Below are positions 31,405-42,394 of a stretch of 64,000 nucleotides of DNA, one piece after another. The DNA is from Diploptera punctata. Its lineage: Eukaryota > Arthropoda > Insecta > Blattodea > Blaberidae. The notes below the pieces were generated by a model, which saw only the letters and a list, made by a program, of their open reading frames with translations, was not told the origin of the DNA and did not search any database. A program made the translations under genes and the position numbers. Within the stretch, counting starts at the first letter, position 1; every line of letters starts with the position of its first letter. The stretch lies in assembly GCA_030220185.1 (NCBI GenBank), contig JASPKZ010001256.1:45001-109000 (forward strand). Direction: 5' to 3'.

Positions 31405-31735
31405 GATTCGCAATCCCTTCGAAGAGTCAACAATTTTAGAATCTACATTAAGCGTAAATGAATATGAGCAGTTTCTCGAAATTTCCACTAATTTTCAGTT
31501 ACAGAAAAGTTATAAATCGTTGTAATTAATTGGTTTTTGGTTAAGTTTAAAGGAGTGGTCAGTGTTAGCGAATAAAGCTGCTTTGTTACCCTTTTCATCC
31601 ACATATTTGTGTGGAAAGTCGTTTTCTTCATAAGCATATCTAAAAAATAAATACAGAAACAGACTTTGTGCTGAAAGTGATTTGAGACTTTATTTTTAAC
31701 TTCTGTGGTTCCTGACTTCAAAGTTCTGTGCCATG
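31405..31735 (+). pseudogene. hAT transposase C-terminal dimerisation region
   Basis: Plus strand: IRNPFEESTILESTLSVNEY, then EQFLEISTNFQLQKSYKSL, a stop, FWLSLKEWSVLANKAAL, LPFSSTYLCGKSFSS, YLKNKYRNRLCAESDLRLYF. The FW...L...A...LLPF.STYLCE..FS and KNKYRNRL patterns are the hATC domain of ZBED-type hAT transposases, where the E after C is G here. Two stops and at least one frameshift. The BED and catalytic regions are absent. Confidence 0.85.
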
Positions 31736-31782
31736 GAAAGCAGGCGTAACCTTTTCACTGAATTCCAAGAAAAAGGTGAGTA

Positions 31783-32505
31783 ATTACAATGACTATTTAA
31801 CTCATGCCCCAAATGGGAGTCAATGACCAATCACATTTCAATGATTTTTTATTTACAAACAATCACAGTCGTTCTTCGCCTCGATTTTATCAATTTAATT
31901 TTATCACCTTAAAATCAAGCTCTTCTTTTCTAACATTCTGAATAGGTCATAGCATTATTTTCAAGTGACTGCAAGTGTCTACCAGATTGTATATACAGTG
32001 CACGAATGTTACCAGATAGTACTTGCGGAATATAATATAAAATATTTTTAGCAATTGATTATACCATAAAAAAGAAACCACTCTTTGCACATTCTTAAAT
32101 TATTTCCCAGGTATTTACGTTCCAGAAAAATATAATTGACATATTTACATCATAGGACATCAACAATTAATTAATAACCTATATTGTTCTCCACTAGGGT
32201 GCATTCTTACAATATTGCGATCCTTTGATAATAAATAATATGATCTGGTTGCAGTGATGAACAAATAAAGCATAACAATCGTTTCTCATTTGTTTTCAAA
32301 CAACGCCGTTTACATTAAATATGTAAATATTTTAAAATAACTATATTTAAATAATGATTTGTGAGAAAACAGCTTATTTTATTCGTTATATAGTCCTAAC
32401 AAATGTCACTCTTGATTTCCAAATTCTCTAGATAAATTTACTCCTCACTTCGTGAGCCGTGAATTTATCGATAATTTTGAAATCACTCGTGGCATTATTT
32501 ATGAC
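31783..32505 (+). mobile_element. Repeat G, copy 3 (first of tandem pair)
   Basis: GACTATTTAACTCATGCCCC start at about 31791 through GTGGCATTATTTATGA at 32505. It joins directly to the next copy, whose GACTATTTAACTC begins at 32504-32516. Confidence 0.88.
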
Positions 32506-33178
32506 TATTTAACTCATGCCCCAAATGGGAGGCAATGACCAATCACATGTCAATGATTTTTTATTTACACCAATCACAGTCGTGTTTCGCCTCGAATTTA
32601 TCAACCAAAGTTTACCATATTAAAGAAAGCTCCTCCTTTTTAACATTCTGAACAGGTCATAGAATTATTTTGCAGTGACTGACTCTCAAAGAAATACGGC
32701 TACCAGATACAGTGCATGAATCTCAGCAGATAGCGCATGCGGGAGATAATATAAAAACATTTGTAGCAATTGATTGTACCATCAAAAAAAGAAACCACTG
32801 TTTGCACTTTCTTAAACGAATTATTTTGCAGGAAATAACGTTGCAGAAAAATATACTTGACATATTTAATCATAGGACATCAGAAATTCATTAATACATA
32901 TAATGTTGGTTATACATTTCTCCACTAGGATGCATTGTTACAATATTGCGATCCTTAGGCAACAAATAATATGATCTGGTTGCAGTGATGAACAAAAGAA
33001 ACAAATGAAGCGTACCAGTCGTTTCTCGATTGTTTTCAAACATCGCCGTTTACATTAAATATATAAATATTTTAAAATAACTATATTTAAATAATGATTC
33101 GTTAAATAGTCCTAACAAATGCCACTCTTGATTTCCAAATTCTCTAGATAAAATTGGAAATCACTCACTTATGAAAAC
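32504..33178 (+). mobile_element. Repeat G, copy 4 (second of tandem pair)
   Basis: Same order of motifs; the terminal palindrome is shortened (ATTGGAAATCACTCACTTATGA at the end). The 60-codon ORF at 32712 is not conserved in other copies. Confidence 0.88.
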
Positions 33179-33408
33179 TGTTGTATTTATTATTGCAACT
33201 AATCCTACACGTTGTGTAACTTGTAAGCCGTAACTAGAGAAACTTTGTTTTAACCGTAAGGGTTAAGTTAATTTAAGTTACAAACATTTTGATTAGAATT
33301 AAATTGTATGCATGTCTACTGTATGTATAAAGTCTGTGGTTCACCCAACTCAGTTCGTTGTGGAAGGGGTTCGCGAGTCGAAAAAGTTTGGGAACCGCTG
33401 CACTAAGG

Positions 33409-34295
33409 AAACAAATAAAGATAGAAACATAACATGTCATAGGGCCTATAGTATTTACGTTTTCTTCAATGTGCAGAGCGTATTAAGAGTCGTTTGAAAT
33501 GTAATGTCTTTCAAGGAAGATCCCCTACTTCAGAAGGTTGGGAATACTGGTATTCTGACAAACTGACGTTAAATTACTTTAACCAGCAATCATAACTTCC
33601 GTTCTGCCATCAATTAGACTTACCTGAAATTCAACTGATTTTCTTTATTTAATTTAGTTCTCTAGGTAGCCACTAGCTGGCGTTGGTGGTGTTGCGATTA
33701 GCAGATAGGTGAAGAAATGGTGGTGGGGATACGAGTGAAAGAGATAGAATATCAGCTCCCTAGCTTGGCTTTTCAACGTTTCCCATTCTACATTCCACAT
33801 TTCGCCTTGTGGAAAGAAAGAAACAAGTTCAATTTTCTAACAATGACAAACCGCTCCAACATGTGAGACGCGGAGTTAAAACAAAACAAGTGAATGACTC
33901 ATTTTTCATTTCTTCGGGTTCGAATGTTTTAACAATAAGTGAAGTGTTGAGTGTGAGTGTTAGCAAAAAATTATTTCGAATGTTTCAAATTCGAGTGAAA
34001 TGAAGTTTCAAACTGAGAAAAAATCAACGCTTTGTATATATACAGAAGCGGAGTACGTATCTGGAAAGGTAGGAGTTTCCAATACACTAACTACTATTAG
34101 AAATTATCTTGCTTTGTACGTATATGTACATGAATCTAAAACTTTTTCATGTCAGACTTCAGGAGCGTTAACGGCTACAGGTAGAGGGGAAAAAAATCGA
34201 ATTCAAAATATAGCACATGATTCGTGGGAAATAAACAGGGGGATTGGAGAATTTTCTTTGTATGAATTGACATTATATGGTGTCACGAAGGAATA
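33409..34295. other. Unrecognised region with a 98-codon ORF
   Basis: The plus ORF at 34000-34296 (MKFQTEKKSTLCIYTEAEYV...) and the upstream 64-codon ORF at 33809 overlap by four bases but show no motif I recognise: no signal peptide, zinc site or transposase landmark. Codon use is not distinct from the AT-rich background. I would not call a gene. Confidence 0.4.
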
Positions 34296-34297
34296 AA

Positions 34298-34568
34298 TTA
34301 TTATGGGAATGTAAACTTAACAAATAGAGAAAATTTGGAAAACTGGCAGAATTAAAATTACCTAGGAACAATAATTAGAAATAGGAAAACGCCTAGTTGA
34401 TAGACCAATAATGAGGTGGGAGAATAACATTGTCCATGATTTGAAGGATGTAGATTATACAAGGGATTATTGGAAAACTTTAGCTCAGGATAGGGATGCA
34501 TGGAAAGCTTATGTCCGCGCGGCCTTGAACCTACGGGTTCGACAGAGCCAGTGAGTTAGCTAGTTAAT
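34298..34568 (+). mobile_element. LINE-A with internal deletion
   Basis: Starts at the TTATGGGAATGTAAACTTAAC region, goes to CTAGGAACAATAATTAGAAATAGG, then jumps (about 34387) straight to AAACGCC.AGTTG.TAGACCA near the end; about 430 bp of the usual sequence is missing. Ends ACCTACGGGTTCGACAGAGC with a GTTA tail. Confidence 0.8.
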
Positions 34569-35085
34569 TAGGAATGAGGTGTAGAAAAAAATTAAACACT
34601 GCCTCAATTCTGGAAATGCATGCTATTATGCAATACAGGGACTCGTGTCCCAACTTCTCTAAAAAAAAACGTTAAACTGAAATTATATAAAACTTATTCT
34701 CCCAGTTATATGGGAGGAGAAAAGATTGTATTTGAGAATAAAGTTCTCAGGAATTTATTTTGGACCAAAGGGAGATGGACAAGCGAATAGAAAAGACTAC
34801 TTAACAGTAAGCTACATGATATAATAAGAATAGTTAAGTATCGTAAACTGCGATGATCAGGGCATGTGGCACGAATGGGGAATGAAAGTAGGCCAAGGAA
34901 GCTTCTTGTAGGAAAACCAGAGGGAAAACGCCCAGTGGGTGAGGCAATAGCATTAACCATGATTTGAGGGAAGTAAATTATACAGGGGATGTCTGAAAAT
35001 CATTAGCTCAGGATTGGGTTGTGTGGAGGGCTTATGTGCACGCGGCCATAAACCTATGGGTTCGTAGTGCCAGTTAGTTATATAT
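34569..35085 (+). mobile_element. LINE-A 3' end, tandem to the previous copy
   Basis: Begins GGAATGAGGTGTAGAAAAAA immediately after the preceding tail and ends AACCTATGGGTTCGTAGTGC. Many indels. Confidence 0.8.
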
Positions 35086-35243
35086 AAACGCTTCATGACG
35101 TTAACTGGAGCTTTTGTCGATCACTCATGTTGGGTCCTTCAACAAAGCCCACCCATCTTCTCCTCGATAGGTAAACTGCTAGATTATAAAGTCTTATGCT
35201 TGGCATGGTTCTGGTGGAAATTTTCATTGTGGTAATGCAGAAA

Positions 35244-35359
35244 TACAGTGAGTTTCACTCGACCTGCAGCCGATAGCGGGAAAAAGTGACTGCTAGCATT
35301 GTGTCGTCAACTCGCGCTGTCCACGCTACCGGCCCGCAAGTCGAGTGAAACTCATTGTA
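35244..35359. repeat. 116 bp foldback element
   Basis: TACAGTGAGTTTCACTCGAC at the left and its near complement at the right (GTCGAGTGAAACTCATTGTA) form arms of about 35 bp that extend into GCCG.TAGCG. No coding capacity. Confidence 0.85.
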
Positions 35360-35404
35360 GTCTTTTCTATGGGGAAAGATTAGTATAATTTGTAAAACTT
35401 GTAG

Positions 35405-35760
35405 TATGTATGCATTTACTCCATACGTCCTGCGTGAGGACACGGGTACTCCCTAGCGGATGTTTCTTAAAGCTAATTTAGTTACGCTTATTTACCTGCA
35501 GATATCAACGAGTGGCATGTGGTTAGCACATCGCCTCAATGAGACCACCTAGTAGGCAACTAAGGTATTACTTGGATGTATGGATTTTGCACAGATGCTT
35601 TTTTATTCAAACTTGCTACGAGCCTAAAAATCTTTACATTCGGGAGAACTTGTCTCTTGCATATTTGCATTCTAAAACCCATCGAGCCTTGCCGGGTTTG
35701 AACCAGCGACCCTCGGGACTAGAGACAAGGAACATAACCACTAGACCTCCGTGACTGTCA
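35405..35760 (-). mobile_element. SINE-2, nearly full length
   Basis: Minus strand: head GAGGTCTAGTGGTTATGTTCC (A box), GGTTCAAACCCGG (B box), then CCCGAATGTAAAGATTTTTA, the body shared with 38163, and an end near TCCTCACGCAGGACG. The plus ORF at 35539 is incidental. Confidence 0.8.
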
Positions 35761-35895
35761 AAACTTGGAATAGGCCCTGGAAAGTCAAAAACATGTTTCA
35801 ATTGTTTGGGTGGTTCTGGACTACCTGGTCCACCTGCTGGCTAGGAGTGGTGAAACCGAAGATAGGAAATGAAACAGTAAAAGATTATTCTTAAG

Positions 35896-36165
35896 CCCTT
35901 TCCTCCCGTGTGCAAGGATTAAGGCGCTCTTTAATGGGAACATATTTACCAAGTTATTTTAGTTACGTTCATTTACCCATAGATGTCAGCAAGTGACAAG
36001 GATCGGCCCAACACCTCGATGAAATATATAATGGATAACCAAGTTATTACTGAATGAGAAACGTCGGTCGGTAAATTTTTCACAGAGGCATTTTTATTCA
36101 ATCTTGTGCTTCTTTTACGAGTCTGAAAACTCCTAGAGGGTAGATAATGATTGAGGCGGATCTGA
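35896..36165 (-). mobile_element. SINE-2, head missing
   Basis: Matches SINE-2 from the 3' end (TTTCCTCCCGTGTGCAAGG complement) to TTCAGACTCGTAAAAGAAGC. The tRNA-like part is absent. Confidence 0.65.
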
Positions 36166-36540
36166 GGATGAGCTCTCAGACTCCATAAAAGGCTCCAAAT
36201 AGCGCAAAATATAGCCTCTCTTTACCAAACCCTTCCATCTACCTTCACGTGGTGGGACTGTTTTTACTGAAGATGGAGGGTGAATGGCGAGTTTCTGGCG
36301 CCATAAAACCAGATGCTCTCAGCAGACAGAGCTCTGTAGCCTTGTAAGGCAGTCTGTCTAGGAGAAAGACAACTCCGAAATTCAACTCTGGTCCTCCAGG
36401 CTGGGGGTTTTGCGGTTGGGCTGATAACCCATCCAAGTAAAAAAAAATATTACTTAGAAGTCTCAAGTGCAAATACTACGATGGACTTGAGACCGGAACA
36501 GGTCGCATTAACCTAATCCTGGAAAGGAAGAAGAAGAAAA
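36166..36540 (+). mobile_element. Mini-LINE: 5' UTR-like module fused to a (GAA)n-tailed end
   Basis: 36190-36440 resembles a LINE 5' UTR as I remember it from insects (CTGGGGGTTTTGCGGTTGGGCTGATAACCC). At about 36470 it passes into GACTTGAGACCGGAACAGGT...GGAAGAAGAAGAAAA, the LINE-C type 3' end. All coding sequence between is missing. The 5' UTR identification is weaker than the 3' match. Confidence 0.5.
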
Positions 36541-36695
36541 TATCCAGACTCGTGACCCAACGCCTTAAAGTCCCTCGCGGAGGAATTATTCCTTAGGCTT
36601 TTCCACCCTAAAAATACATCGACCACGTCCGGATTTGAACCCGCGTCCCTCAGAAGCAAGGAAACACAATCACTAACCCACTGCGGCCGACTACA
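36541..36695 (-). mobile_element. SINE-2 head fragment
   Basis: Minus strand GTCGGCCGCAGTGGGTTAGTG, GGGTTCAAATCCGG, then GGACTTTAAGGC; the rest is truncated. Confidence 0.7.
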
Positions 36696-36789
36696 GTAAA
36701 CTATGAAGAATAGGAAACACTTTGTAAGAAGGATTCGATAAAACAGAATTGTTGAGATCATGTGGCAAAATTATGGATAAAAAAACTAC

Positions 36790-37240
36790 TACTACTTCTA
36801 CATCATGCAATTAGGCTTTTGACCTGTTTTCACATCAAGTGAGATTTAATGAATTCCCATCTAGTAAATGGGCGTCCAACACTTCTATGTTCTATTGGTT
36901 TGTACTTTAATAACAGCCGAGTGATATTATCTGTAGGCATTATTTTAACATGTTCATACAAGTCGTTTCTCATATTGTCAATTCTATTTGTTAAATTAAA
37001 ATTATTTAAGTATTTTCTAATATCTTAATTTTTTCTGTCCGAAATTGTCACACCTGCTACCGAACGTAACAACTTAATTTCTGCAGTTTCTATTTTTCTT
37101 CTGTCTAAACGGTTAAGAGTCCAATTCTCACTTGCATATGTTAAGACAGGCACCACCATAATTTTGTAAAATTTTAATTGTGTACTCCTCAATGTTTTAT
37201 TTTTGAATTTCCGTTTTATAGTGCCACATATTCTGTAAAA
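36790..37240 (-). pseudogene. LINE-L RT C-terminal fragment
   Basis: Minus strand, nearly one frame: RICGTIKRKFKNKTLRSTQLKFYKIMVVPVLTYASENWTLNRLDRRKIETAEIKLLRSVAGVTISDRKN, then NRIDNMRNDLYEHVKIMPTDNITRLLLKYKPIEHRSVGRPFTRWEF. It has the same landmarks as LINE-C (FYKxMxVPxLxYxSExW, RSVGRPxxRW) but a different sequence. The tail at 36783-36797 is a TAGTAGTAG-type trinucleotide. Confidence 0.78.
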
Positions 37241-37500
37241 TTTATTTAATCTTGTTCTTCGTCACGGTTTAGGCTTATTTACTATCCTGTTCCGACTCAA
37301 TTGCTGCTGTTTCCATCTTTTCTTTGATCTTCCTAAACTTCTTGTTCTTCCTGGTGAATAGTTGTATGCTGCTATTTAATTTAATATTAATATCTTTCTT
37401 CTGGCAATATGATACATTGCATCCCAAAGTTTTTCACCTGTCGTGTTATACTGTTATTAATACTGATTTTACACCTTATATGGTCTTTCCCGTTGAATTG
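37241..37500 (-). mobile_element. LINE-C, internally deleted
   Basis: From right to left on the minus strand: CKISINNSITRQVKNFG and LGCNVSYC (RT motif E region), KDINIKLN, then an abrupt jump to YNYSPG-like, KKFRKIKEKMETAAIESEQDSK and a (GAA)n-like end at about 37246. The YGSETW to NRIPK part (about 110 codons) is missing. It is inserted next to LINE-L. Confidence 0.65.
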
Positions 37501-37995
37501 CCATTACTTTCGATTTACTTTCAGACATTGTCAATGGATAAAAGAAAAAAATATACTATTAAAGCTAATATGTCAAAAAAAAACAGGAATTGCTGTATGT
37601 TGGGATATTATATAACATTTTATGTATTTTTCAACGTAAATATACATCCTTTAATACCAAACTTTCTCACGTACGTGTTAAGAAACCCTACTTAATTTGT
37701 TCCTTTCAAAACAGCCAGATGAAGTCTTTCCATAGACCTTCGTTACCTCGGGGCTGACTTTTAAAAAGGGTCGACAGGAGAAGGGGGTTATAACTCCTTT
37801 TTTTACCTTACAGTCAACTGTCAGACTGTCATGAATCTATAGACAGGTTCTGTTTTTTTTTAAAGACTGAGAAATTATAACTAATTTTCTTAAACTATAT
37901 TATATCGTGTCCCTACTATTTTCTTAAAGCATTACGTAGAAACTGCAAATGATACAATTTGCATATTTTGACAGATAAAATAGGAAATCATGGTT
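37501..37995. other. No recognisable feature
   Basis: The 123-codon plus ORF at 37324-37695 overlaps the antisense of LINE-C at its start and has no recognisable motif. Confidence 0.4.
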
Positions 37996-37999
37996 TTGT

Positions 38000-38117
38000 G
38001 CCGATGAGTTAGTTAATAGTTATTTTTGTATGATTCTATTATTCGCTGGTTGAGTGGAAAAGAAGACCTTGTGGCCTTAACTCTGCCAGCTTAAATAAAG
38101 CATTGATGTTGTTATTG

Positions 38118-38160
<43 letters not shown>
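38000..38160 (+). mobile_element. Repeat E 3' end followed by (ATT)n
   Basis: GAGTGGAAAAGAAGACCTTG and the loop hairpin, then CCAGCTTAAATAAAGC. (GTT)n/(ATT)n follows to 38161. Confidence 0.65.
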
Positions 38161-38162
<2 letters not shown>

Positions 38163-38571
38163 GTCGGCCGCGGTGGACTAGTGGTTATGCTCCTTGTCTC
38201 TGGTCCCGAGGGTCGCGGGTTCAAACCCGGCCGGGGTCCATGGATATTTTAGGACGGAAAAATCTAAGGAGCAAGTCCTCCTGGAGGGACTTTAAGCCGT
38301 GGGTCCCGAGTCTGAAGATTTTCAGGCTCGTAAAAAATCCTTAAGCCTGAATGAAAAGGCCTCTAAGCAAAATTTATCGAATTTTCCCTTCCTAGTACTA
38401 CCTTGGTTTCCTAGATGTCAGTATGAGGCGGAACGCTGACCACGGACCACTCAAAATGACATCTATACGGAAACAAGTGTAACTAAATTAGTATGGTTCA
38501 AATTCTTCCCTGTAGGGGGAGAGCGCCTAAATCTCTGTAAAGGGAAAACATAGGCTTACAATACAAGAACA

Positions 38572-38572
<1 letters not shown>
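38163..38572 (+). mobile_element. SINE-2, reference copy
   Basis: Head: GGACTAGTGGTTATGCTCC (A box) and GGGTTCAAACCCGG (B box), then GGGGTCCATGGATATTTTAG, CTGAAGATTTTCAGGCTCG, AAGGCCTCTAAGCAAAATTT, and a 3' part GTAACTAAATTAGTATGGTT to about 38572. About 410 bp. It lies between two (ATT)n tracts. Confidence 0.88.

Positions 38573-38638
<66 letters not shown>
38573..38638. repeat. (ATT)n microsatellite
   Basis: About 22 units; the right edge meets the inverted repeat of the next element. Confidence 0.95.
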
Positions 38639-38640
<2 letters not shown>

Positions 38641-39087
38641 GGGAAGTTCGGGTAATGTGAACCCTGTTAATATCTTCTTTAATTGGTGCTGATCTGGAAC
38701 AGAAAATATTTTAACTTCTTCCCCTCATCAACTTTGACGGGTTCAAGGCCAGTTTCCTTTATCCTTTGTGCGAAGAAGGGTCTATTTGTGATATTTATGA
38801 AAATGACCACTTTAAAAGTTTTTCAAGCTAAGAATCAATTCTTAATTTTTGCTATTGAATATTACAAATGTTGAAAAAAAACTCTTAAATATATTATAAT
38901 ATGTGGATGCTGTTTTAATATACTGACGGGTTTGGTTTGATATTAAGTGACATGGTGGCTGTATAAAATAATTAAACAAAGGAATTCGGTTCTGGGTCCA
39001 CTTTACACGAATACGTATATTTTACCAATGAGGAAGCTATCTGTAAAAACCATTCACTTAATTAATTTTATTTAATAACCTTGTAAT

Positions 39088-39431
39088 GTCCACCGCTGTG
39101 GTCTCGAGGTAGCGTGCTGCCTTGTCACGCAGCGGGCCCGGGTTCGGTCCCCGGTCGGGGCAGTTTTTCTGGGTGAGGTTTTTATCGGGGTTTTTCCTCA
39201 CCTGTAAGACAAATGTCAGGAAAACTTTAAGGCCCAAACGGTCCCCGAAATCATATGGCCATCATCTTTATCATCATCATCCTTATCATTATCACCATCA
39301 TCCTTCACCGGTGTGGAAAGCAACGGGAAGCTACCACACCTACAGAATTCTCTAGTAAAGCTGCAAGCACAGCATGAAAATGCTATGATTGCAGTGAAGG
39401 ACCTGCCTTCGGGCAGAATTACTATGGATGG
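39088..39431 (+). mobile_element. SINE-1, full length with perfect target duplication
   Basis: 344 bp from GTCCACCGCTGTGGTCTCG to ACTATGGATGG. Perfect 11-bp duplication AACCTTGTAAT at 39077-39087 and 39432-39442. A box TGGTCTCGAGG; B box GGTTCGGTCCC. This copy defines the family's ends. It has no poly(A); the 3' end is GGATGG. Confidence 0.95.
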
Positions 39432-39609
39432 AACCTTGTAATTTACTAAACCCAAAGACCGTCGGTTTCTGCAGTTGAATGACGTGTGAATTTTATAATC
39501 AACAATAATTTTTCAAAACATTAAATAAATACCTGGAGTAGCTATGATGATAGACCCCATTTGGAGGAAGAAGATACATAGCTATACTTTTATATCAGAA
39601 AGAATAATT

Positions 39610-40201
39610 ATTGTCAGGTTTAAAATACAAAGAGGATATATGACAATAATAGGTATATATGCACCAGAACAAGGGAGAAAAGAAAAAAATTGAAAAATTT
39701 TATAAAGAACTTCAAAAAGTAGTGAATAAAATAAACAAAAATGATTATATAGTTATTGGAGGTGATTTTAATGGAATAATAGGGTGCCATCCTATACCTG
39801 ATATAATTGGTACACAAGGAGAGACAATAGAAAATGATAGTGGAAAAGAACTTCGACAATTTGCAATATTTAATGGATACAGAATTACTAACACATATTT
39901 TAGAAAGAAAGAAATACATAAGTACACCTGGTCGGCTAGAGGATTAAGATCAATTATTGATTATTTCTTGGTAAACAGAAAATTGATACCCTGGGTCACA
40001 GATGTAAGAGTATATAGAGGTTTCGATGTAGGAACAGATCATTTTCTCTTGACATGTAATATAAAAGTATTAGAAAGATGGAGGAAACCAACAACAAGAA
40101 AAATTTACAATGAAGAAACATATATAGTGAATTTATTACAAGAAGAAAGTATAAGAAAGTTGTATGCAAATAGATTATCTCAATATATATTACAGAGATA
40201 A
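39610..40201 (+). pseudogene. LINE-C endonuclease domain
   Basis: Open from 39659 for 180 codons; homology begins upstream, at RFKIQRGYMTIIGIYAPEQG. Landmarks in order: IGIYAPEQ, NDYIVIGGDFNGIIG (GDFN catalytic motif), YTWSARGLRSIIDYFLVNR (the W-S...S-I-I-D-Y motif), VRVYRGFDVGTDHFLL (the SDH motif reads TDH). This is an APE-type endonuclease that would nick the target. The ORF ends at a TAA (40199-40201); downstream the RT part continues in the same element with more breaks. Confidence 0.9.
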
Positions 40202-42112
40202 ATAAATAATAATGTAGAAGAGGAATGGAGCAACATCGATTGGGCTCTAAAGAAAGCAGCATACGAAGTTCTAGGATTAAGAAGGAAAAATTGTAAGAAG
40301 AGAGGACTAAGAATATGGAATGACGAAATTAAAACAGTAATAGAGGAAACGAAGGAAGAATATTTACAATATTTACAAAATAAAACTGAAGAAACAAAAG
40401 AAATATATTATAACAAAAGAAAGGAAGCAGCAAAGAAAATTGTTAGGAAATCCCAACAAGACAGTTGGGATCGACATGTATCTAATCTAGAACATGATCT
40501 ACATGGACGACAAAGGACTGCTTAGAGAACAATTAAATATTTAAATAAATCAGAAAAAGGAGCTGCATGTATACCTACATCAATATCAGAAGAACATTGG
40601 ATAGAATATTTCAGAGACCTGTGGTAGAACGAGAATGAAACGAAGAAGAACCAAAATATGAGAATTTGAAAACTTGATAAAATACAAATGGAAGAACTGG
40701 AAGAATCGCTCAAATTAACAGATAATAATTGAAAAGCTAGCGGACCAGATGACATCAATTTAGAACTAATTAAATATGCAGATATATTCTTTAAATTAAG
40801 ATTCTTGAATTTTCTTAATATGTGTTCGGAGAATCATAATATACTAGCAGCATGGAGGCAAGGTATAGTAAAACCAATTTACAAGAAAGGAGAAAGAAAC
40901 CAACCATATAATGACAGAGGCATTGCCCTCCTAAATAGAGGATATTAAATCTATGCTAGAATAATAGCAAATCGAATTACAACAAATTGCTGAAGTAACA
41001 CTAGCAGAAGAACAAAACGGGTTCCGAAAAGGTACATCTTGTACCGATGGCGTATTTGCCCTGAATCAGATAATAAACAAAAGACAAGAAAAAAACCTAG
41101 AAACACATTTGCTATTTATAGACTTAGATAAGGCATTTGATCGAGTAAACAGTGAAATATTGTGGAATATCCTAAAAGAAAAAAGGCCTCCCTATTCAGA
41201 TTATAGAAACTGTTAAGAGCTTGTACTGTGGAACAAATATTTGTATTGACTCACAGCTGACTAAAAATAATACTTTTTTTTTCAAATAAACCAAGGAGTA
41301 CGACAAGCGTATTCACTTTCACCTATATTATTTAATATTAATATGGACGATATCCTAAAAGAATGGAAGAAGGGTTTAATCTAATGAAGGAATATTAATT
41401 GATAATAAAGATAAAATAAATGCTTTATTATTCGCAGACGATGTTGTACTCTAACAGAATCTGAAAATGAACTCAAAATGTTAGCATACAAATTTAAATT
41501 AATTGGCAATAGATATAACTGTAAAATATCAATAAATAAGTCAAAAGTAATAGCATTTATTGGTAAATATGGAATTAGATAAACAATTGTACTGGATAAC
41601 AAAATAATACAAAAAATATCACATTTCCAATATTTAGGATGTGATATAACTTATAGAGAAAATAAATATATAGAAAAGAAAGTAAATAAATTTCAGGCTA
41701 TTTGTGGAACCATAAAAAGAACCTTAGGTCGGAAAACAAGGAAAGATACGAAGCTTAAATTATATAAGACAATGGCTGTTCCTTTGTTGTTGTATGGAAG
41801 TGAAATTGGTTAATGAAATCAAGGGATAAAAGCAGGATACAGACTGCAGAAATGCTATTTTTACGTAATGTGAAAGGATACACAAGAGCGGATAGAATAA
41901 GGAATAAAACTATACGAGAAGAATTAAATATATATAAAATTGAAGATAAAATCAGCGAAAATAATGAGAAATGGACAGAACACTTAATGGGAATGAACAA
42001 CGAAAGAATACCAAAAAGAACCTCCCTGTATAATCCCAGAGGAACAAGAGATATTGGCCGACCACGTAGAAGATGGACTCCACATTTAACTTCGCCGGAA
42101 CAGGCTGCATAG
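40202..42112 (+). pseudogene. LINE-C reverse transcriptase, broken
   Basis: In order, over several frames: linker EEWSNIDWALKKAAYEVLG; KPIYKKGERNQPYNDRGIALLN (RT motif 1-2); LAEEQNGFRKGTSCTDGVFAL; LLFIDLDKAFDRVNSEILW (motif A, catalytic D); NQGVRQAYSLSPILFNI (motif B); ALLFADDVVL (motif C, FADD); CKISINKSKVIAF; FQYLGCDITYREN; KLYKTMAVPLLLYGSE; MLFLRNVKGYTRADRIRN; and DIGRPRRRW before the stop. I count at least six stops or shifts (for example 40522, 40627, 40948, 41216, 41382, 41811). The catalytic motifs themselves are intact. Confidence 0.9.
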
Positions 42113-42394
42113 CCTAAACCTTGTAGTAGAAGAAGAAGATTAAATAAATATCAACTTTTTTTTATAAATGATCAGTCATAATATTTTCAGATTAATCTGT
42201 GCCTGTCTGTATAAATTAATAGAGTAAATAAACTTAAAAATAGACTGAAAGCTAAGGTGGACTCTGGGGTCCACTTTATCCGAATATGGAGGTTAAAGTG
42301 GACCTTTCTTATAATGTAAAAAAGTTTAAAGATTATGAAGATGTTTCCATACTTGAATAAAATAATGTTATTTCATAGTTACAACACTAATGAT

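Larger units (their letters stand above)
31161..33400 (+). mobile_element. hAT transposon relic with 8-bp target duplication
   Basis: CACTAAGG at 31153-31160 and 33401-33408 is a perfect 8-bp direct repeat, the hAT hallmark. Termini CATCGTTACCCAACCTACGATTCG and the complement of the right end, CAGCGGTTCCCAAACTTTTT, are diverged inverted repeats, both followed by TCGCGAACCCC. The interior holds an (AAT)n tract, a C-terminal hAT transposase fragment, and two tandem repeat G copies that make up over half of the length. Left TIR decay is stronger than right. Confidence 0.92.
39532..42138 (+). mobile_element. LINE-C, longest copy, with 12-bp target duplication
   Basis: ATTAAATAAATA at 39520-39531 and 42139-42150 is a perfect direct repeat. 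The 2607-bp insert starts inside the endonuclease domain (GVAMMIDPIW...) and ends in the (GAA)n-type tail. It is therefore a single 5'-truncated, target-primed insertion, and it holds most of an APE-endonuclease plus reverse transcriptase ORF in pieces. Confidence 0.95.

Noticed and set aside
34000..34296. 98-codon ORF as a possible host gene
   Set aside because: No recognisable motif or splice evidence, and the length is within chance for this much sequence.
37324..37695. 123-codon plus ORF
   Set aside because: Its first third is antisense to LINE-C; no motif in the rest.
39116..39175. tRNA gene (A and B boxes, CCCGGGTTCGGTCCC)
   Set aside because: No cloverleaf or acceptor stem; identical context at other SINE-1 copies shows it is a SINE head. 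The same holds for 15900, 17400, 35700, 38200, 49830 and 60440.
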